Positions 12,971 to 28,181 of a stretch of 64,000 bases of DNA are shown piece after piece. How positions within the stretch are numbered: the stretch's first letter is position 1; each line of letters opens with the position of its first letter. The notes under the pieces are model-generated. The model made no database searches. It was not told the DNA's origin and saw only the letters and a list, made by a program, of their open reading frames with translations. Source of the stretch: Chamaelirium japonicum (Eukaryota; Streptophyta; Magnoliopsida; Liliales; Melanthiaceae); contig CANTAL010000002.1 in NCBI GenBank assembly GCA_947650365.1, positions 3,221,582-3,285,581 of the forward strand, read 5' to 3'. Made by a program: the position numbers and the translations under genes.

Positions 12971-15900
12971 GATAAATTCGAGTGATTGAATTAGAATAGA
13001 TCATAGGAATGAATTAGAATGGATCATACGAATGAATTAGAATGGATCGTGCGAATGAATTAGAATGGATTGTATGAATGAATTAGAATGGATCGTACGA
13101 ATGAATTAGAATGGATCGTACGATTGAATTAGAATGGTTACATTCGTGCGAATGAATTAGAATGGATCATACGAATGAATTAGTTCATACGAATGAATTA
13201 GAATGGATCGTACGTAATTCATTCGCACGAATGTATCATACGAATGAATTAGAATGGATCATGCGAATAAATTAAAATGGATCATACAAATGAATTAGAA
13301 TGGATCGTGCGAATGAATTAGAATGGCCATTTTAGTTCATTCGTACGATCCATTCAAATTCATTCGCATGATCCATTCTAATTCATTCGTATGATCCATT
13401 CTAATTCATTCTCACGAATGTAACCATTCTAATTCATTCGTACAATCCATTCAAATTCATTCGCACGGTCCATTCTAATTCATTCGCTCGAATGTATCCA
13501 TTCTAATTCATTCATACTATCCATTCTAATTCGTTTATACGATCCATTCTAATTCGTTCGTACGATCCATTCTAATTCATTCGTACGATCCTTTCTAATT
13601 CATTCGCACGATCCATTCTAATTCATTCGTACGATCCATTTTAATTCATTCGCACGAATGTATCATACGAATGAATTAGAATGGATCGTACGAATGGATC
13701 GTGCGAATGAATTAGAATGGATCATACGAATGAATTAGAATGGATGCATTTGTGCGAATGAATTAGAATGGATCGTACGAATGAATTAGAATGGATCGTA
13801 CGAATGAATTAGAATGGATACATTTGTACAAATGAATTAGAATGGATTGTGCGAATGAATTAGAATGGATCGTACGAATGAATTAGAATGGATCGTACCA
13901 ATGGATTAGAATGGATCGCACAAATGAATTAGAAAGGTTATATTTGTGAGAATGAATTAGAATGGATCGTACGAATGGATTAGAATGGATCGTACGAATG
14001 GATTAGAATGGAGCGTACGAATGGATTAGAATGGATCGTACGAATGAATAAGAATGGTTACATTCGTGCGAATGAATTAGAATGGATCGTACGAATGGAT
14101 TAGAATGGATCGTACGAATGGATTAGAATGGATCGTACGAATGAATTAGAATGGATCGTACAAATGAATTAGAAATGTTACATTTGTGAGAATGAATTAG
14201 AATGGATCGTACAAATGAATTAGAATGGATACATTTGTGCGAATGAATTAGAATGGATCGTACGAATGAATTAGAATGGATCGTACGAATGAATTAGAAT
14301 GGATCGTAGGAACGAATTAGAATGGATCGTATGAACAAATTAGAATGGATCGTACGAATGAATTAGAATGGATACATTCGAGCAAATGAATTAGAATGGA
14401 TCGTACGAATGAATTAGAATGGATCATAGGAATGAATTAGAATGGATCGTATGAACGAATTATAATGGATCGTATGAATGAATTAGAATGGATACATTCG
14501 AGCGAATGAATTAGAATAGATTATAGGAATGAATTAGAATGGATTATTGGAATGAATTAGATTGGATTATAGGAATGAATTAGAATGGATCGTGCGAATG
14601 AATTAGAATAGTTACATTCGTGCGAATGAATTAGAATGGATCGTACGAATGGATTACAATGGATCGTAGGAATGAATTAGAATGGATCGTACAAATGAAT
14701 TAGAAAGGTTACATTTGTGAGAATGAATTAGAATGGATCGTACGAATGGATTAGAATGGATCGTACGAATGAATTAGAATGGATCATATGAATGAATTAG
14801 AATGGATCGTACGAATGAGTTAGAATGGATCATACGAATGAATTAGAATGAATCGTACGAATATATTAGAATGGATACATTCGAGCGAATGAATTAGAAT
14901 AGATCGTAGGAATGCATTAGAATGGATCGTACGAATGAATTAGAATGAATCGTACGATCTATTCTAATTCATTCGTCCGATCCATTCTAATTCATTCGCA
15001 GGAATGTATCCATTGTAATTCATTCGTACAATCCATTCTAATTCATTCGCACGATCCATTATAATTTATTCGTATGATCCATTCTAATTTATTCCTACGG
15101 TCTATTCTAATTCATTCGCTCGAATGTATCCATTCTAATCCATTCATACGAACCATTCTAATTCATTCGTATGATCCATTCTAATTCATTCGTATGATCC
15201 ATTCTAATTCACTCGTATGATCCATTCTAATTCATTCGTACGATCCATTCTAATTCATTCGCTCGAATGTATCCATTCTAATTCATTCGTACGATCCATT
15301 GTAATTCATTCGTACGATCCATTCTAATTTTCATTCGTACGATCCATTCTAATTCATTCGAACGATCCATTCTAATTCATTCGCACGAATGTATTTATTC
15401 TAATTCGTTTGCACGATCCATTCTAATTCATTCCTATGATCCATTCTAATTCATTCGTACGATCCATTCTAATTCATTCGTCCGATCCATTCAAATTCAT
15501 TCGTATGATGCAATCTAATTCATTCGCACAAATGTATCTATTCTAATTCATTCGTATAATGCGTTCTAATCCATTTGTACGATATATTCTAATCCATTCG
15601 TACGATCCATTCTAATTCATTCGTATGATCCGTTCTAATTCATTCGTACGATCCATTCTAATTCATTTGCACGAATGTATCCATTCTAATTTATTCGTAC
15701 GATCTATTCTAATTCATTCGCACAATCCATTCTAACTCAATCGCACAAATGTATCCATTCTAATTCATTCGTACGATCCATTCTAATTCATTCATACGAT
15801 CCATTCTAATTCATTCGTACGATCCATTCTAATTCATTCGCACGAATGTAACCATTCTAATTCATTCGTACGATGCAATCCAATTCATTCGCACAAATGG

Positions 15901-18900
15901 ATCGTGCGAATGAATTATAATGGATCGTACGAATGAATTAGAATGGATCATACGAATGAATTAGAATAGATCGTGTGAATAAATTAGAATGGATCATACG
16001 AATGAATTAGAATAGATATATTCATGCGAATGAATTAGAATTGATCGTACGAATGAGTTAGAATGGATCATGCGAATGAATTTGAATTGATCATACGAAT
16101 GAATTAGAATGGATCGTACGAATAAATTAGAATGGATACATTCATACGAATGAATTAGAATGGATCGTACGAATGAATTAGAATGGATCATACGAATGGA
16201 TTAGAATGGATCGTACGAATGGATTAGAATGGATCGAACGAATGAATTAGAATGGATCATACAAATGAATTAGAAAGGTTACATTTGTGAGAATGAATTA
16301 GAAAGGATCGTATGAATGAATTAGAATGGATATATTCGAACGAATGAATTAGAATGGATCGTGCGAATGAATTAGAATAGATCATACGAATGAATTAGAG
16401 TGGATAGTATGAATGAATTAGAATGGATCGTACGAATGCATAAGAATGGATCATACGAATGAATTAGAATGGATATATTCGATCGAATGAATTAGAATGG
16501 ATCGTGCGATGAATTAGAAGGGATCATACAAATAAATTAGAATGGATTCTAATCCATTCGTACGATCCATTCTAATCTATTCTAATTCATTCGCACAAAT
16601 GTATCCATTCTAATTCATTCTCACAAATGTAACATTTCTAATTCATTTGTATGATCCATTCTAATTCATTCGTACGATCCATTCTAATCCATTCGTACGA
16701 TCCATTCTAATCCATTCATACGATCCATTCAATTTTATTCGTACGATCCATTCTAATTCATTCGTACGATCCATTCTAATTCATTCTCACAAATGTAACC
16801 TTTCTAATTCATTTGTACGATCCATTCTAATTCATTCGTACGATTCATTCTAATCCATTCATACGATCCATTCTAATCCATTCGTACGATCCATTCTAAT
16901 TCATTCGTATGAATGTATCCATTCTAATTTATTCGTACGATCCATTCAAATTCATTCGTACGATCCATTCTAATTCATTCGCATGAATGTATCCATTCTA
17001 ATTCATTCGTACGAATGTAACCATTCTAATTCATTCGTACGATCCATTCTAATTCATGCCAACGATCTATTCTAATTCATTCGCACGATCCATTCTAATT
17101 TATTCATACGATCCATTCTAATTCATTCGTACGATCTATTCTAATTCATTCGCATGAATGTAACCATTCTAATTCATTCGTACGATTCATTCTAATTCAT
17201 TCTTATGAGCTATTCTAATTCATTCGTACGATTCATTCTAATTCATTCGTACGATCCATTGTAATTCATTCATACAATCCATTCAGATTCATTCGCACAA
17301 ATTTATCCATTCAAATTCATTCGAACGATCCATTCTAATTAATTCGCACAATCCATTCTAATTCAGTCGTATGAATGTATCCATTTTAATTTATTCGTAC
17401 GATCCATTCTAATTCATTCGTACGATTTAATTCATTCGTACAATCCATTCTAATCCATTCGTACGATCCATTCTAATTCGTTCATACGATCCATTCTAAT
17501 TCATTCATATGATCCATTGTAATTCATTCGTATGATCAATTCTAATTCATTCGCACGATCCATTCTAATTCATTCGTACGATCCATTCTAATTCATTCGC
17601 ACGAATGTAACCATTCTAATTCATTCGTACGATCCACTCTAATTCATTCCTACGATCCATTCTAATTCATTCACACGAATGTATCCATTCTAATTCATTC
17701 GTACGATCCATTCTAATTTATTCGTACAAATGAATTAGAATGGATCGTACGAATGGATTAGAATGGATCGTACGAATGAATTAGAATGGATCATACAAAT
17801 GAATTAGAAAGGTTACATTCGTGAGAATGAATTAGAATGGATCGTAGGAATGAATTAGAATGGATCATACGAATGAATTAGAATGGATTGTGCGAATGAA
17901 TTAGAATGGATTGTACGAATGAATTAGAATGGATACATTCGTGCGAATGAATTAGAATGGATCGGACGAACAAATTAGAATGGAGCGTACGATTCATTCT
18001 AATTCATTCGTACGATCCATTCTAATGCATTCGTACGATTCATTCTAATTCATTCGCATGATCCATTCTAATTCATTCGTACGATCCATTCTTATTCCTT
18101 CATACGATCCATTCTAATTCATTCGCACAATCGCACAATCCATTCTAATTTATTCGTATGATCCATTCTAATTCATTCGTACGATCTATTCTAATTCATT
18201 CGCATGATCCATTCTAATTCATTCGTATGATCCATTCTAACTCATTCGGTGGATCCATTCTAATTCATTCGTACGATCCATTCTAATTCATTCACACAAT
18301 CCATTCTAATTTATTCGTACGATCCATTCTAATTCATTCGTATGATCTATTCTAATTCATTCGCATGATCCATTCTAATTCATTCGTACGATCCATTCTA
18401 ATTCATTCGTACGATCCATTCTAATTCATTTGCATGAATGAATCCATTCTAATTTATTCGTACGAATGAAATAGAATGGATTAGAATGGATCATACGAAT
18501 GGATTAGAATGGATCGTACGAATGAATTAGAATGGATCATACAAATGAATTAGAAAGGATCGTACGAATGGATTAGAATGGATCGTACGAATGGATTAGA
18601 ATGGAATGTACGAATGAATTAGAATGGATCGTACAAATGAATTAGAATGGTTACATTTGTGAGAATGAATTAGAATGGATCGTACGATGGATTAGAACGC
18701 ATTGTACGAATGAATTAAAATGGATACATTTGTACGAATGAATTAGAATGGATCGTACGAATGAATTAGAATGGATCGCACGAATGAATTAGAATGGATC
18801 ATACGAATGAATTAGAATGGATACATTCGAGCGAATGAATTAGAATAGATCGTAGGAATGAATTAGAATGGATCGTACGAATGAATTAGAATGGATCGTG

Positions 18901-19082
18901 CGAATGAATTAGAATGGATCGTACGAATGAATTAGAATGGATCGTACGAACGAGTTAGAATGGATCGTACGAACGAATTAGAATGGATCGTATGAACGAA
19001 TTAGAATGGATCGTACGAATGAATTAGAATGGATACATTCCAGCGAATGAATTAGAATGGATCGTACGAATGAATTAGAATG
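12971..19082. repeat. Copy 1 of a 6,112-bp tandem duplication
   Basis: This segment is repeated immediately downstream at a fixed offset of 6,112 bp. Blocks inside it: F to 13213, R 13214-13235, F 13236-13327, R 13328-13669, F 13670-14953, R 14954-15897, F 15898-16547, R 16548-17725, F 17726-17988, R 17989-18462, F 18463-19082. Every switch has its twin 6,112 bp later. In the stretches I compared, the copies differ at roughly 1-3 bases per 100. The switch near 13327 is the palindrome AATGGCCATT, found only here and in copy 2. Confidence 0.93.
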
Positions 19083-22000
19083 GATAAATTCGAGCGATTG
19101 AATTAGAATAGATCATAGGAATGAATTAGAATGGATCATACGAATGAATTAGAATGGATCGTGCGAATGAATTAGAATGGATTGTATGAATGAATTAGAA
19201 TGGATCGTACGAATGAATTAGAATGGATCGTACGAATGAATTAGAATGGTTACATTCGTGCGAATGAATTAGAATGGATCATACGAATGAATTAGTTCGT
19301 ACGAATGAATTAGAATGGATCGTACGTAATTCATTCGCACGAATGTATCATACGAATGAATTAGAATGGATCATGCGAATGAATTAAAATGGATCATACA
19401 AATGAATTAGAATGGATCGTGCGAATGAATTAGAATGGCCATTTTAATTCATTCGTACGATCCATTCAAATTCATTCGCATGATCCATTCTAATTCATTC
19501 GTATGATCCATTCTAATTCATTCTCACGAATGTAACCATTCTAATTCATTCGTACAATCCATTCAAATTCATTCGCACGGTCCATTCTAATTCAATCGCT
19601 CGAATGTATCCATTCTAATTCATTCATACTATCCATTCTAATTCGTTTATACGATCCATTCTAATTCGTTCGTACGATCCATTCTAATTCATTCGTACGA
19701 TCCTTTCTAATTCATTCGCACGATCCATTCTAATTCATTCGTACGATCCATTTTAATTCATTCGCACGAATGTATCATACGAATGAATTAGAATGGATCG
19801 TACGAATGGATCGTGCGAATGAATTAGAATGGATCATACGAATGAATTAGAATGGATGCATTTGTGCGAATGAATTAGAATGGATCGTACGAATGAATTA
19901 GAATGGATCGTACGAATGAATTAGAATGGATACATTTGTACAAATGAATTAGAATGGATTGTGCGAATGAATTAGAATGGATCATACGAATGAATTAGAA
20001 TGGATCGTACGAATGGATTAGAATGGATCGCACAAATGAATTAGAAAGGTTATATTTGTGAGAATGAATTAGAATGAATCGTACGAAGGGATTAGAATGG
20101 ATCGTACGAATGGATTAGAATGGAGCATACGAATGGATTAGAATGGATCGTACGAATGAATAAGAATGGTTACATTCGTGCGAATGAATTAGAATGGATC
20201 GTACGAATGGATTAGAATGGATCGTACGAATGGATGAAAATGGATCGTACGAATGAATTAGAATGGATCGTACAAATGAATTAGAAATGTTACATTTGTG
20301 AGAATGAATTAGAATAGATCGTACAAATGAATTAGAATGAATACATTTGTGCGAATGAATTAGAATGGATCGTACGAATGAATTAGAATGGATCGTACGA
20401 ATGAATTAGAATGGATCGTACGAACGAATTAGAATGGATCGAATGAACAAATTAGAATGGATCGTACGAATGAATTAGAATGGATACATTCGAGCAAATG
20501 AATTAGAATGGATCGTACGAATGAATTAGAATGGATCATAGGAATGAATTAGAATGGATCGTATGAACGAATTATAATGGATCGTATGAATGAATTAGAA
20601 TGGATACATTCGAGCGAATGAATTAGAATAGATTATAGGAATGAATTAGAATGGATTATAGGAATGAATTAGAATGGATTATAGGAATGAATTAGAATGG
20701 ATCGTGCGAATGAATTAGAATAGTTACATTCGTGCGAATGAATTAGAATGGATCGTACGAATGGATTAGAATGGATCGTAGGAATGAATTAGAATGGATC
20801 GTACAAATGAATTAGAAAGGTTACATTTGTGAGAATGAATTAGAATGGATCGTACGAATGGATTAGAATGGATCGTACGAATGAATTAGAATGGATCATA
20901 TGAATGAATTAGAATGGATCGTACGAATAAGTTAGAATGGATCAGACGAATGAATTAGAATGAATCGTACGAATGTATTAGAATGGATACATTCGAGCGA
21001 ATGAATTAGAATAGATCGTAGGAATGCATTAGAATGGATCGTACGAATGAATTAGAATGAATCGTACGATCTATTCTAATTCATTCGTCCGATCCATTCT
21101 AATTCATTCGCAGGAATGTATCCATTCTAATTCATTCGTACAATCCATTCTAATTCATTCGCACGATCCATTATAATTTATTCGTATGATCCATTCTAAT
21201 TTATTCCTACGGTCTATTCTAATTCATTCACTCGAATGTATCCATTCTAATCCATTCATACGAACCATTCTAATTCATTCGTATGATCCATTCTAATTCA
21301 TTCGTATGATCCATTCTAATTCACTCGTATGATCCATTCTAATTCATTCGTACGATCCATTCTAATTCATTCGCTCGAATGTATCCATTCTAATTCATTC
21401 GTACGATCCATTGTAATTCATTCGTACGATCCATTCTAATTTTCATTCGTACGATCCATTCTAATTCATGCGAACGATCCATTCTAATTCATTCGCACGA
21501 ATGTATCTATTCTAATTCGTTTGCACGATCCATTCTAATTCATTCCTATGATCCATTCTAATTCATTCGTACGATCCATTCTAATTCATTCGTCCGATCC
21601 ATTCAAATTCATTCGTATGATGCAATCTAATTCATTCGCACAAATGTATCTATTCTAATTCATTCGTACAATGCGTTCTAATCCATTTGTACGATATATT
21701 CTAATCCATTCGTACGATCTATTCTAATTCATTCGTATGATCCGTTCTAATTCATTCGTACGATCCATTCTAATTCATTTGCACGAATGTATCCATTCTA
21801 ATTTATTCGTACGATCCATTCTAATTCATTCGCATAATCCATTCTAACTCAATCACACAAATGTATCCATTCTAATTCATTCGTACGATCCATTCTAATT
21901 CATTCATTCGATCCATTCTAATTCATTCGTACGATCCATTCTAATTCATTCGCACGAATGTAACCATTCTAATTCATTCGTACGATGCAATCCAATTCAT

Positions 22001-25000
22001 TCGCACAAATGGATCGTGCGAATGAATTATAATGGATCGTACGAATGAATTAGAATGGATCATATGAATGAATTAGAATAGATCGTGCGAATAAATTAGA
22101 ATGGATCATACGAATGAATTAGAATAGATATATTCATGCGAATGAATTAGAATTGATCGTACGAATGAGTTAGAATGGATCATGCGAATGAATTTGAATT
22201 GATCGTACGAATGAATTAGAATAGATCGTACGAATAAATTAGAATGGATACATTCATATGAATGAATTAGAATGGATCGTACGAATGAATTAGAATGGAT
22301 CATACGAATGGATTAGAATGGATCGTACGAATGGATTAGAATGGATCGAACGAATGAATTAGAATGGATCATACAAATGAATTAGAAAGGTTACATTTGT
22401 GAGAATGAATTAGAAAGGATCGTATGAATGAATTAGAATGGATATATTCGAACGAATGAATTAGAATGGATCGTGCGAATGAATTAGAATAGATCATACG
22501 AATGAATTAGAGTGGATAGTATGAATGAATTAGAATGGATCGTACGAATGCATTAGAATGGATCATACGAATGAATTAGAATGGATATATTCGATCGAAT
22601 GAATTAGAATGGATCGTGCGATGAATTAGAATGGATCATACAAATGAATTAGAATGGATTCTAATCCATTCGTACGATCCATTCTAATCTATTCTAATTC
22701 ATTCGCACAAATGTATCCATTCTAATTCATTCTCACAAATGTAACATTTCTAATTCATTTGTATGATCCATTCTAATTCATTCGTACGATCCATTCTAAT
22801 CCATTCGTACGATCCATTCTAATCCATTCATACGATCCATTCAAATTTATTCGTACGATCCATTCTAATTCATTCGTACGATCCATTCTAATTCATTCTC
22901 ACAAATGTAACCTTTCTAATTCATTTGTACGATCCATTCTAATTCATTCGTACGATTCATTCTAATCCATTCATACGATCCATTCCAATCCATTCGTACG
23001 ATCCATTCTAATTCATTCATATGAATGTATCCATTCTAATTTATTCGTACGATCCATTCAAATTCATTCGTACGATCCATTCTAATTCATTCGCATGAAT
23101 GTATCCATTCTAATTCATTCGTACGAATGTAACCATTCTAATTCATTCGTATGATCCATTCTAATTCATGCCAACGATCTATTCTAATTCATTCGCACGA
23201 TCCATTCTAATTTATTCATACGATCCATTCTAATTCATTCGTACGATCTATTCTAATTCATTCGCATGAATGTAACCATTCTAATTCATTCGTACGATTC
23301 ATTCTAATTCATTCTTATGAGCTATTCTAATTCATTCGTACGATCCATTCTAATTCATTCGTACGATCCATTGTAATTCATTCATACAATCCATTCAGAT
23401 TCATTCGCACAAATTTATCCATTCAAATTCATTCGAACGATCCATTCTAATTAATTCGCACAATCCATTCTAATTCAGTCGTATGAATGTATCCATTTTA
23501 ATTTATTCGTACGATCCATTCTAATTCATTCGTACGATCTAATTCATTCGTACAATCCATTCTAATCCATTCGTACGATCCATTCTAATTCGTTCATACG
23601 ATCCATTCTAATTCATTCATATGATCCATTCTAATTCATTCGTATGATCAATTCTAATTCATTCGCACGATCCATTCTAATTCATTCGTACGATCCATTC
23701 TAATTCATTCGCACGAATGTAACCATTCTAATTCATTCGTACGATCCACTCTAATTCATTCCTACGATCCATTCTAATTCATTCACACGAATGTATCCAT
23801 TCTAATTCATTCGTACGATCCATTCTAATTTATTCGTACGAATGAATTAGAATGGATCGTACGAATGGATTAGAATGGATCGTACGAATGAATTAGAATG
23901 GATCATACAAATGAATTAGAAAGGTTACATTCGTGAGAATGAATTAGAATGGATCGTAGGAATGAATTAGAATGGATCATACGAATGAATTAGAATGGAT
24001 TGTGCGAATGAATTAGAATGGATTGTACGAATGAATTAGAATGGATACATTCGTGCGAATGAATTAGAATGGATCGGACGAACAAATTAGAATGGAGCGT
24101 ACGATTCATTCTAATTCATTCGTACGATCCATTCTAATGCATTCGTACGATTCATTCTAATTCATTCGCATGATCCATTCTAATTCATTCGTACGATCCA
24201 TTCTTATTCCTTCATACGATCCATTCTAATTCATTCGCACAATCGCACAATCCATTCTAATTTATTCGTACGATCCATTCTAATTCATTCATACGATCTA
24301 TTCTAATTCATTCGCATGATCCATTCTAATTCATTCGTATGATCCATTCTAACTCATTCGGTGGATCCATTCTAATTCATTCGTACGATCCATTCTAATT
24401 CATTCACACAATCCATTCTAATTTATTCGTACGATCCATTCTAATTCATTCGTATGATCTATTCTAATTCATTCGCATGATCCATTCTAATTCATTCGTA
24501 CGATCCATTCTAATTCATTCGTACGATCCATTCTAATTCATTTGCATGAATGAATCCATTCTAATTTATTCGTACGAATGAAATAGAATTGATTAGAATG
24601 GATCGTACGAATGGATTAGAATGGATCGTACGAATGAATTAGAATGGATCATACAAATGAATTAGAAAGGATCGTACGAATGGATTAGAATGGATCGTAC
24701 GAATGGATTAGAATGGAATGTACGAATGAATTAGAATGGATCGTACAAATGAATTAGAAAGGTTACATTTGTGAGAATGAATTAGAATGGATCGTACGAT
24801 GGATTAGAACGCATTGTACGAATGAATTAAAATGGATACATTTGTACGAATGAATTAGAATGGATCGTACGAATGAATTAGAATGGATCGCACGAATGAA
24901 TTAGAATGGATCATACGAATGAATTAGAATGGATACATTCGAGCGAATGAATTAGAATAGATCGTAGGAATGAATTAGAATGGATCGTACGAATGAATTA

Positions 25001-25194
25001 GAATGGATCGTGCGAATGAATTAGAATGGATCGTACGAATGAATTAGAATGGATCGTACGAACGAGTTAGAATGGATCGTACGAACGAATTAGAATGGAT
25101 CGTATGAACGAATTAGAATGGATCGTACGAATGAATTAGAATGGATACATTCCAGCGAATGAATTAGAATGGATCGTACGAATGAATTAGAATG
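19083..25194. repeat. Copy 2 of the 6,112-bp tandem duplication
   Basis: The second copy begins at GGATAAATTCGAGCGATTG and ends where the match to copy 1 is lost, near 25194-25197. Blocks: F to 19325, R 19326-19347, F 19348-19439, R 19440-19781, F 19782-21065, R 21066-22009, F 22010-22659, R 22660-23837, F 23838-24100, R 24101-24574, F 24575-25194. The offset to copy 1 is 6,112 bp at the start, middle and end, so there is no net length change. Most differences seen are transitions at CG positions. Confidence 0.93.
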
Positions 25195-25738
25195 GATCAT
25201 ATGAATGAATTAGAATGGATCGTGCAAATGAATTAGAATGGATACATTCGTGCGAATGAATTAGAATGGATCGTACGAATGAATTAGAATGGATCGTGCG
25301 AATGAATTAGAATGGATCGTACGAATGAATTAGAATGGATACATACAAATGAATTAGAAAGGTTACATACGTGAGAATGAATTAGAATGGATCGTACGAA
25401 TGAATTAGAATGGATACATTCAAGCGAATGAATTAGAATGGATCGTACGAATGAATTAGAATGGATCATAGGAATAAATTAGAATAGATACGTTCGTGCG
25501 AATGAATTAGAATGGATCGTACGAATGAATTAGACTGGATCGTACGAATAAATTAGAATGGATACATTTATACGAATGAATTAGAATGGATCGTACGAAT
25601 GAATTAGAATGGATCATACGAATGAATTAGAATGGATTGTCCGAACGAATTAGAATGGATCGTATGAACGAATTAGAATGGATCGTACGAATGAATTAGA
25701 ATGGATACATTCGAGCGAATGAATTAGAATGGATCGTA
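25195..25738 (+). repeat. Satellite, F orientation, after the duplication
   Basis: F-orientation monomers continuing the run that began near 24575. An odd unit near 25341-25371 reads GGATACATACAAATG, a 28-mer-like spacer with altered length. The run ends at a switch near 25738. Confidence 0.88.
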
Positions 25739-28181
25739 CGATGCAATCTAATTCATTCGCACGATCCATTCTAATTCATTCGTACGATCCATTCTAATTC
25801 ATTCGTATGATCCATTCTAATTTATTCCTTCAAATATATTCATTCTAATTCATTCGTACGATCTATTCTAATTCATTCGCATGATCCATTCTAATTAATT
25901 CGCACGAATGTAACCTTTCTAATTCATTCGTATGATCCATTCTAATTCATCCGCACGATCCATTCTAATTCATTCACATAATGTATTCTAATTCATTCGT
26001 ACGATCCATTCTAATTCATTTGTACGATCCATTTTAATTCATTCGTATGATCCATTCTAATTCATTCGTATGATACATTCATACGACTGAATTAGAATGG
26101 ATTGTACGAATGAATTAGAATTGATCATACGAATGAATTAGAATGGATTGTACAAATGAATTAGAATGGATCTGTACGAACGAATAAGAATTAGAATGGT
26201 TACATTCGTGCGAATGAATTAGAATGGATCGTACAAATGGATTAGAATGGATCGTACGAATGGATTAGAACGCATTGTACGAATGAATTAGAATAGATAC
26301 ATTTGTGCGAATAAATTAGATTGCATCGCGTATGATCCATTCTAACTCATTCGTATGATCCATTCTAATTCATTCGCTCGAATGTATCCATTCTAATTCA
26401 TTCATACGATCCAGTCTAATTCATTCGTACAATCCATTCTAATTCATTCTCACGAATGTAACCTTTCTAATTAATTTGTATGTTCTAATTCATTCTCACA
26501 AATATATCCATTCTAATTCATTCGTATGATCCATTCTAATTCATTCGCACGATCCATTCTAATTCATTCGCAGGAATATATCCATTCTAATTCATTCGTA
26601 CGATCCATTCTAATTCATTCGTACGATCCATTCTAATTCATTCGCACGATCCATTCTAATTCATTCGTACAATCAATTCTAATTCATTCGTACGATCCAT
26701 TCTAATTCATTCGTACGATCCATTTTAATTCATTCGTACGAATGTACCATTCTAATTAATTCGTACGATCCATTCTAATTCATTCGTATGATCCATTCTT
26801 ATTCATTCGCACGATCCATTCTAATTCATTCGAACGATCCATTCAAATTCTTTTGTACGATCCATTCTAATTCATTCGTATGATCCATTCTAACTCATTC
26901 GGTGGATCCATTCTAATTCATTCGTACGATCCATTCTAATTCATTCACACGATCCATTCTAATTCATTCGCACAAATCAATCCATTCTAATTCATTCGTA
27001 CAATCCATTCTAATTCATTCGCATGATCCATTCTAATTCATTCGTACGATCTATTCTAATTCATTTGTACGATCCATTCTAATTCATTCGAACGAATGTA
27101 TCCATTCTAATTTATGCGTATGATCCATTCTAATTCATTTGCACGAATGTAACCATTCTAATTCATTCGTACGATCTATTCGTACGATCCATTCAAATTC
27201 ATTCGCAAGAATGTATCCATTCTAATTCATTCACACGATCAATTCTAATTCATTCGTACGATCTGTTCTAATTTATTCATACAATCCATTCTAATTCATT
27301 CGTACAATCCATTCTAATTTATTCGTACAAATGTATCCATTCTAGTTCATTTGTACGATCCATTCTAATTCATTCGTACGATCCATTCTAATTCATTCGT
27401 ATGATCCATTCTAACTCATTCGGTGGATCCATTCTAATTCATTCCTACGATCCATTCTAATTCATTCGTACAATCCATTCTAATTCATTCGCACGAATGT
27501 ATCTATTTTAATTCATTCGTACGATCCATTCTAATTCATTCGCATTATCCATTCTAATTTATTCGCACGATCCATTCTAATTCATTCGTACGATCCATTC
27601 TAATTCATTCCTACGATCTATTCTAATTCATTCGCTCGAATGTATCCATTCTAATTCATTCATTCGATCCATTCTAATTCATTCGTACGATCCATTCAAA
27701 TTCATTCGCATGATCCATTCTAATTCATTCGTACGATCCATTCTAATTCAATCGTATGATCCATTCTAATTCATTCGTACAAATGTATCTATTTTAATTC
27801 ATTTGTACGATCCATTCTAATTTATTCATACGATCCATTCTCATTCATTCGCACGATCCATTCTAATTCATTCGTACGATCCATTCTAATCCATTCTAAT
27901 TCATTCGCACGAATGTATCCATTCTAATTCATTCGCATGAATGTATCCATTCTAATTCATTCGTATGATCCATTCTAATTCATTCCTACGACCTATTCTA
28001 ATTCATTCGCTCGAATGTATCCATTCTAATTCATTCGTTCGATCCATTCTAATTCATTCGTACGATCCATTCAAATTCATTCGCATGATCCATTCTAATT
28101 CATTCATACGATCCATTCTAATTCATTCTCACGAATGTAACCTTTCTAATTCATTTGTATAATCCATTCTAATTCATTCGT
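25739..28181. repeat. Satellite, mostly R orientation with one F insert
   Basis: R 25739-26083, F 26084-26329, R 26330-28181. The R part carries CTCATTCGGTGGATCC variants near 26904 and 27419 and the TTCAAATATATTC variant near 25811. It ends at the switch CGTACGATACATTTGTGCG. Confidence 0.88.

Noticed and set aside
15994..16191. Identical 65-codon open frames here and at 22106-22303
   Set aside because: They are identical because they lie at matching places in the 6,112-bp duplication, not because of selection on a protein. Both are repeat translations.
12971..25194. Simple assembly artefact as the explanation of the 6.1-kb repeat
   Set aside because: The copies differ by scattered substitutions rather than being identical, which argues for two real copies, although different haplotypes joined in assembly cannot be ruled out without reads.
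25284..25469. Other repeat-peptide open frames (25284, 27965, 37064, 39867, 53199, 53522, 55803)
   Set aside because: All consist of the same IHSNSF and ILIHS strings from satellite units, on either strand, with starts at chance ATG codons in GAATGG or ATGATC contexts.
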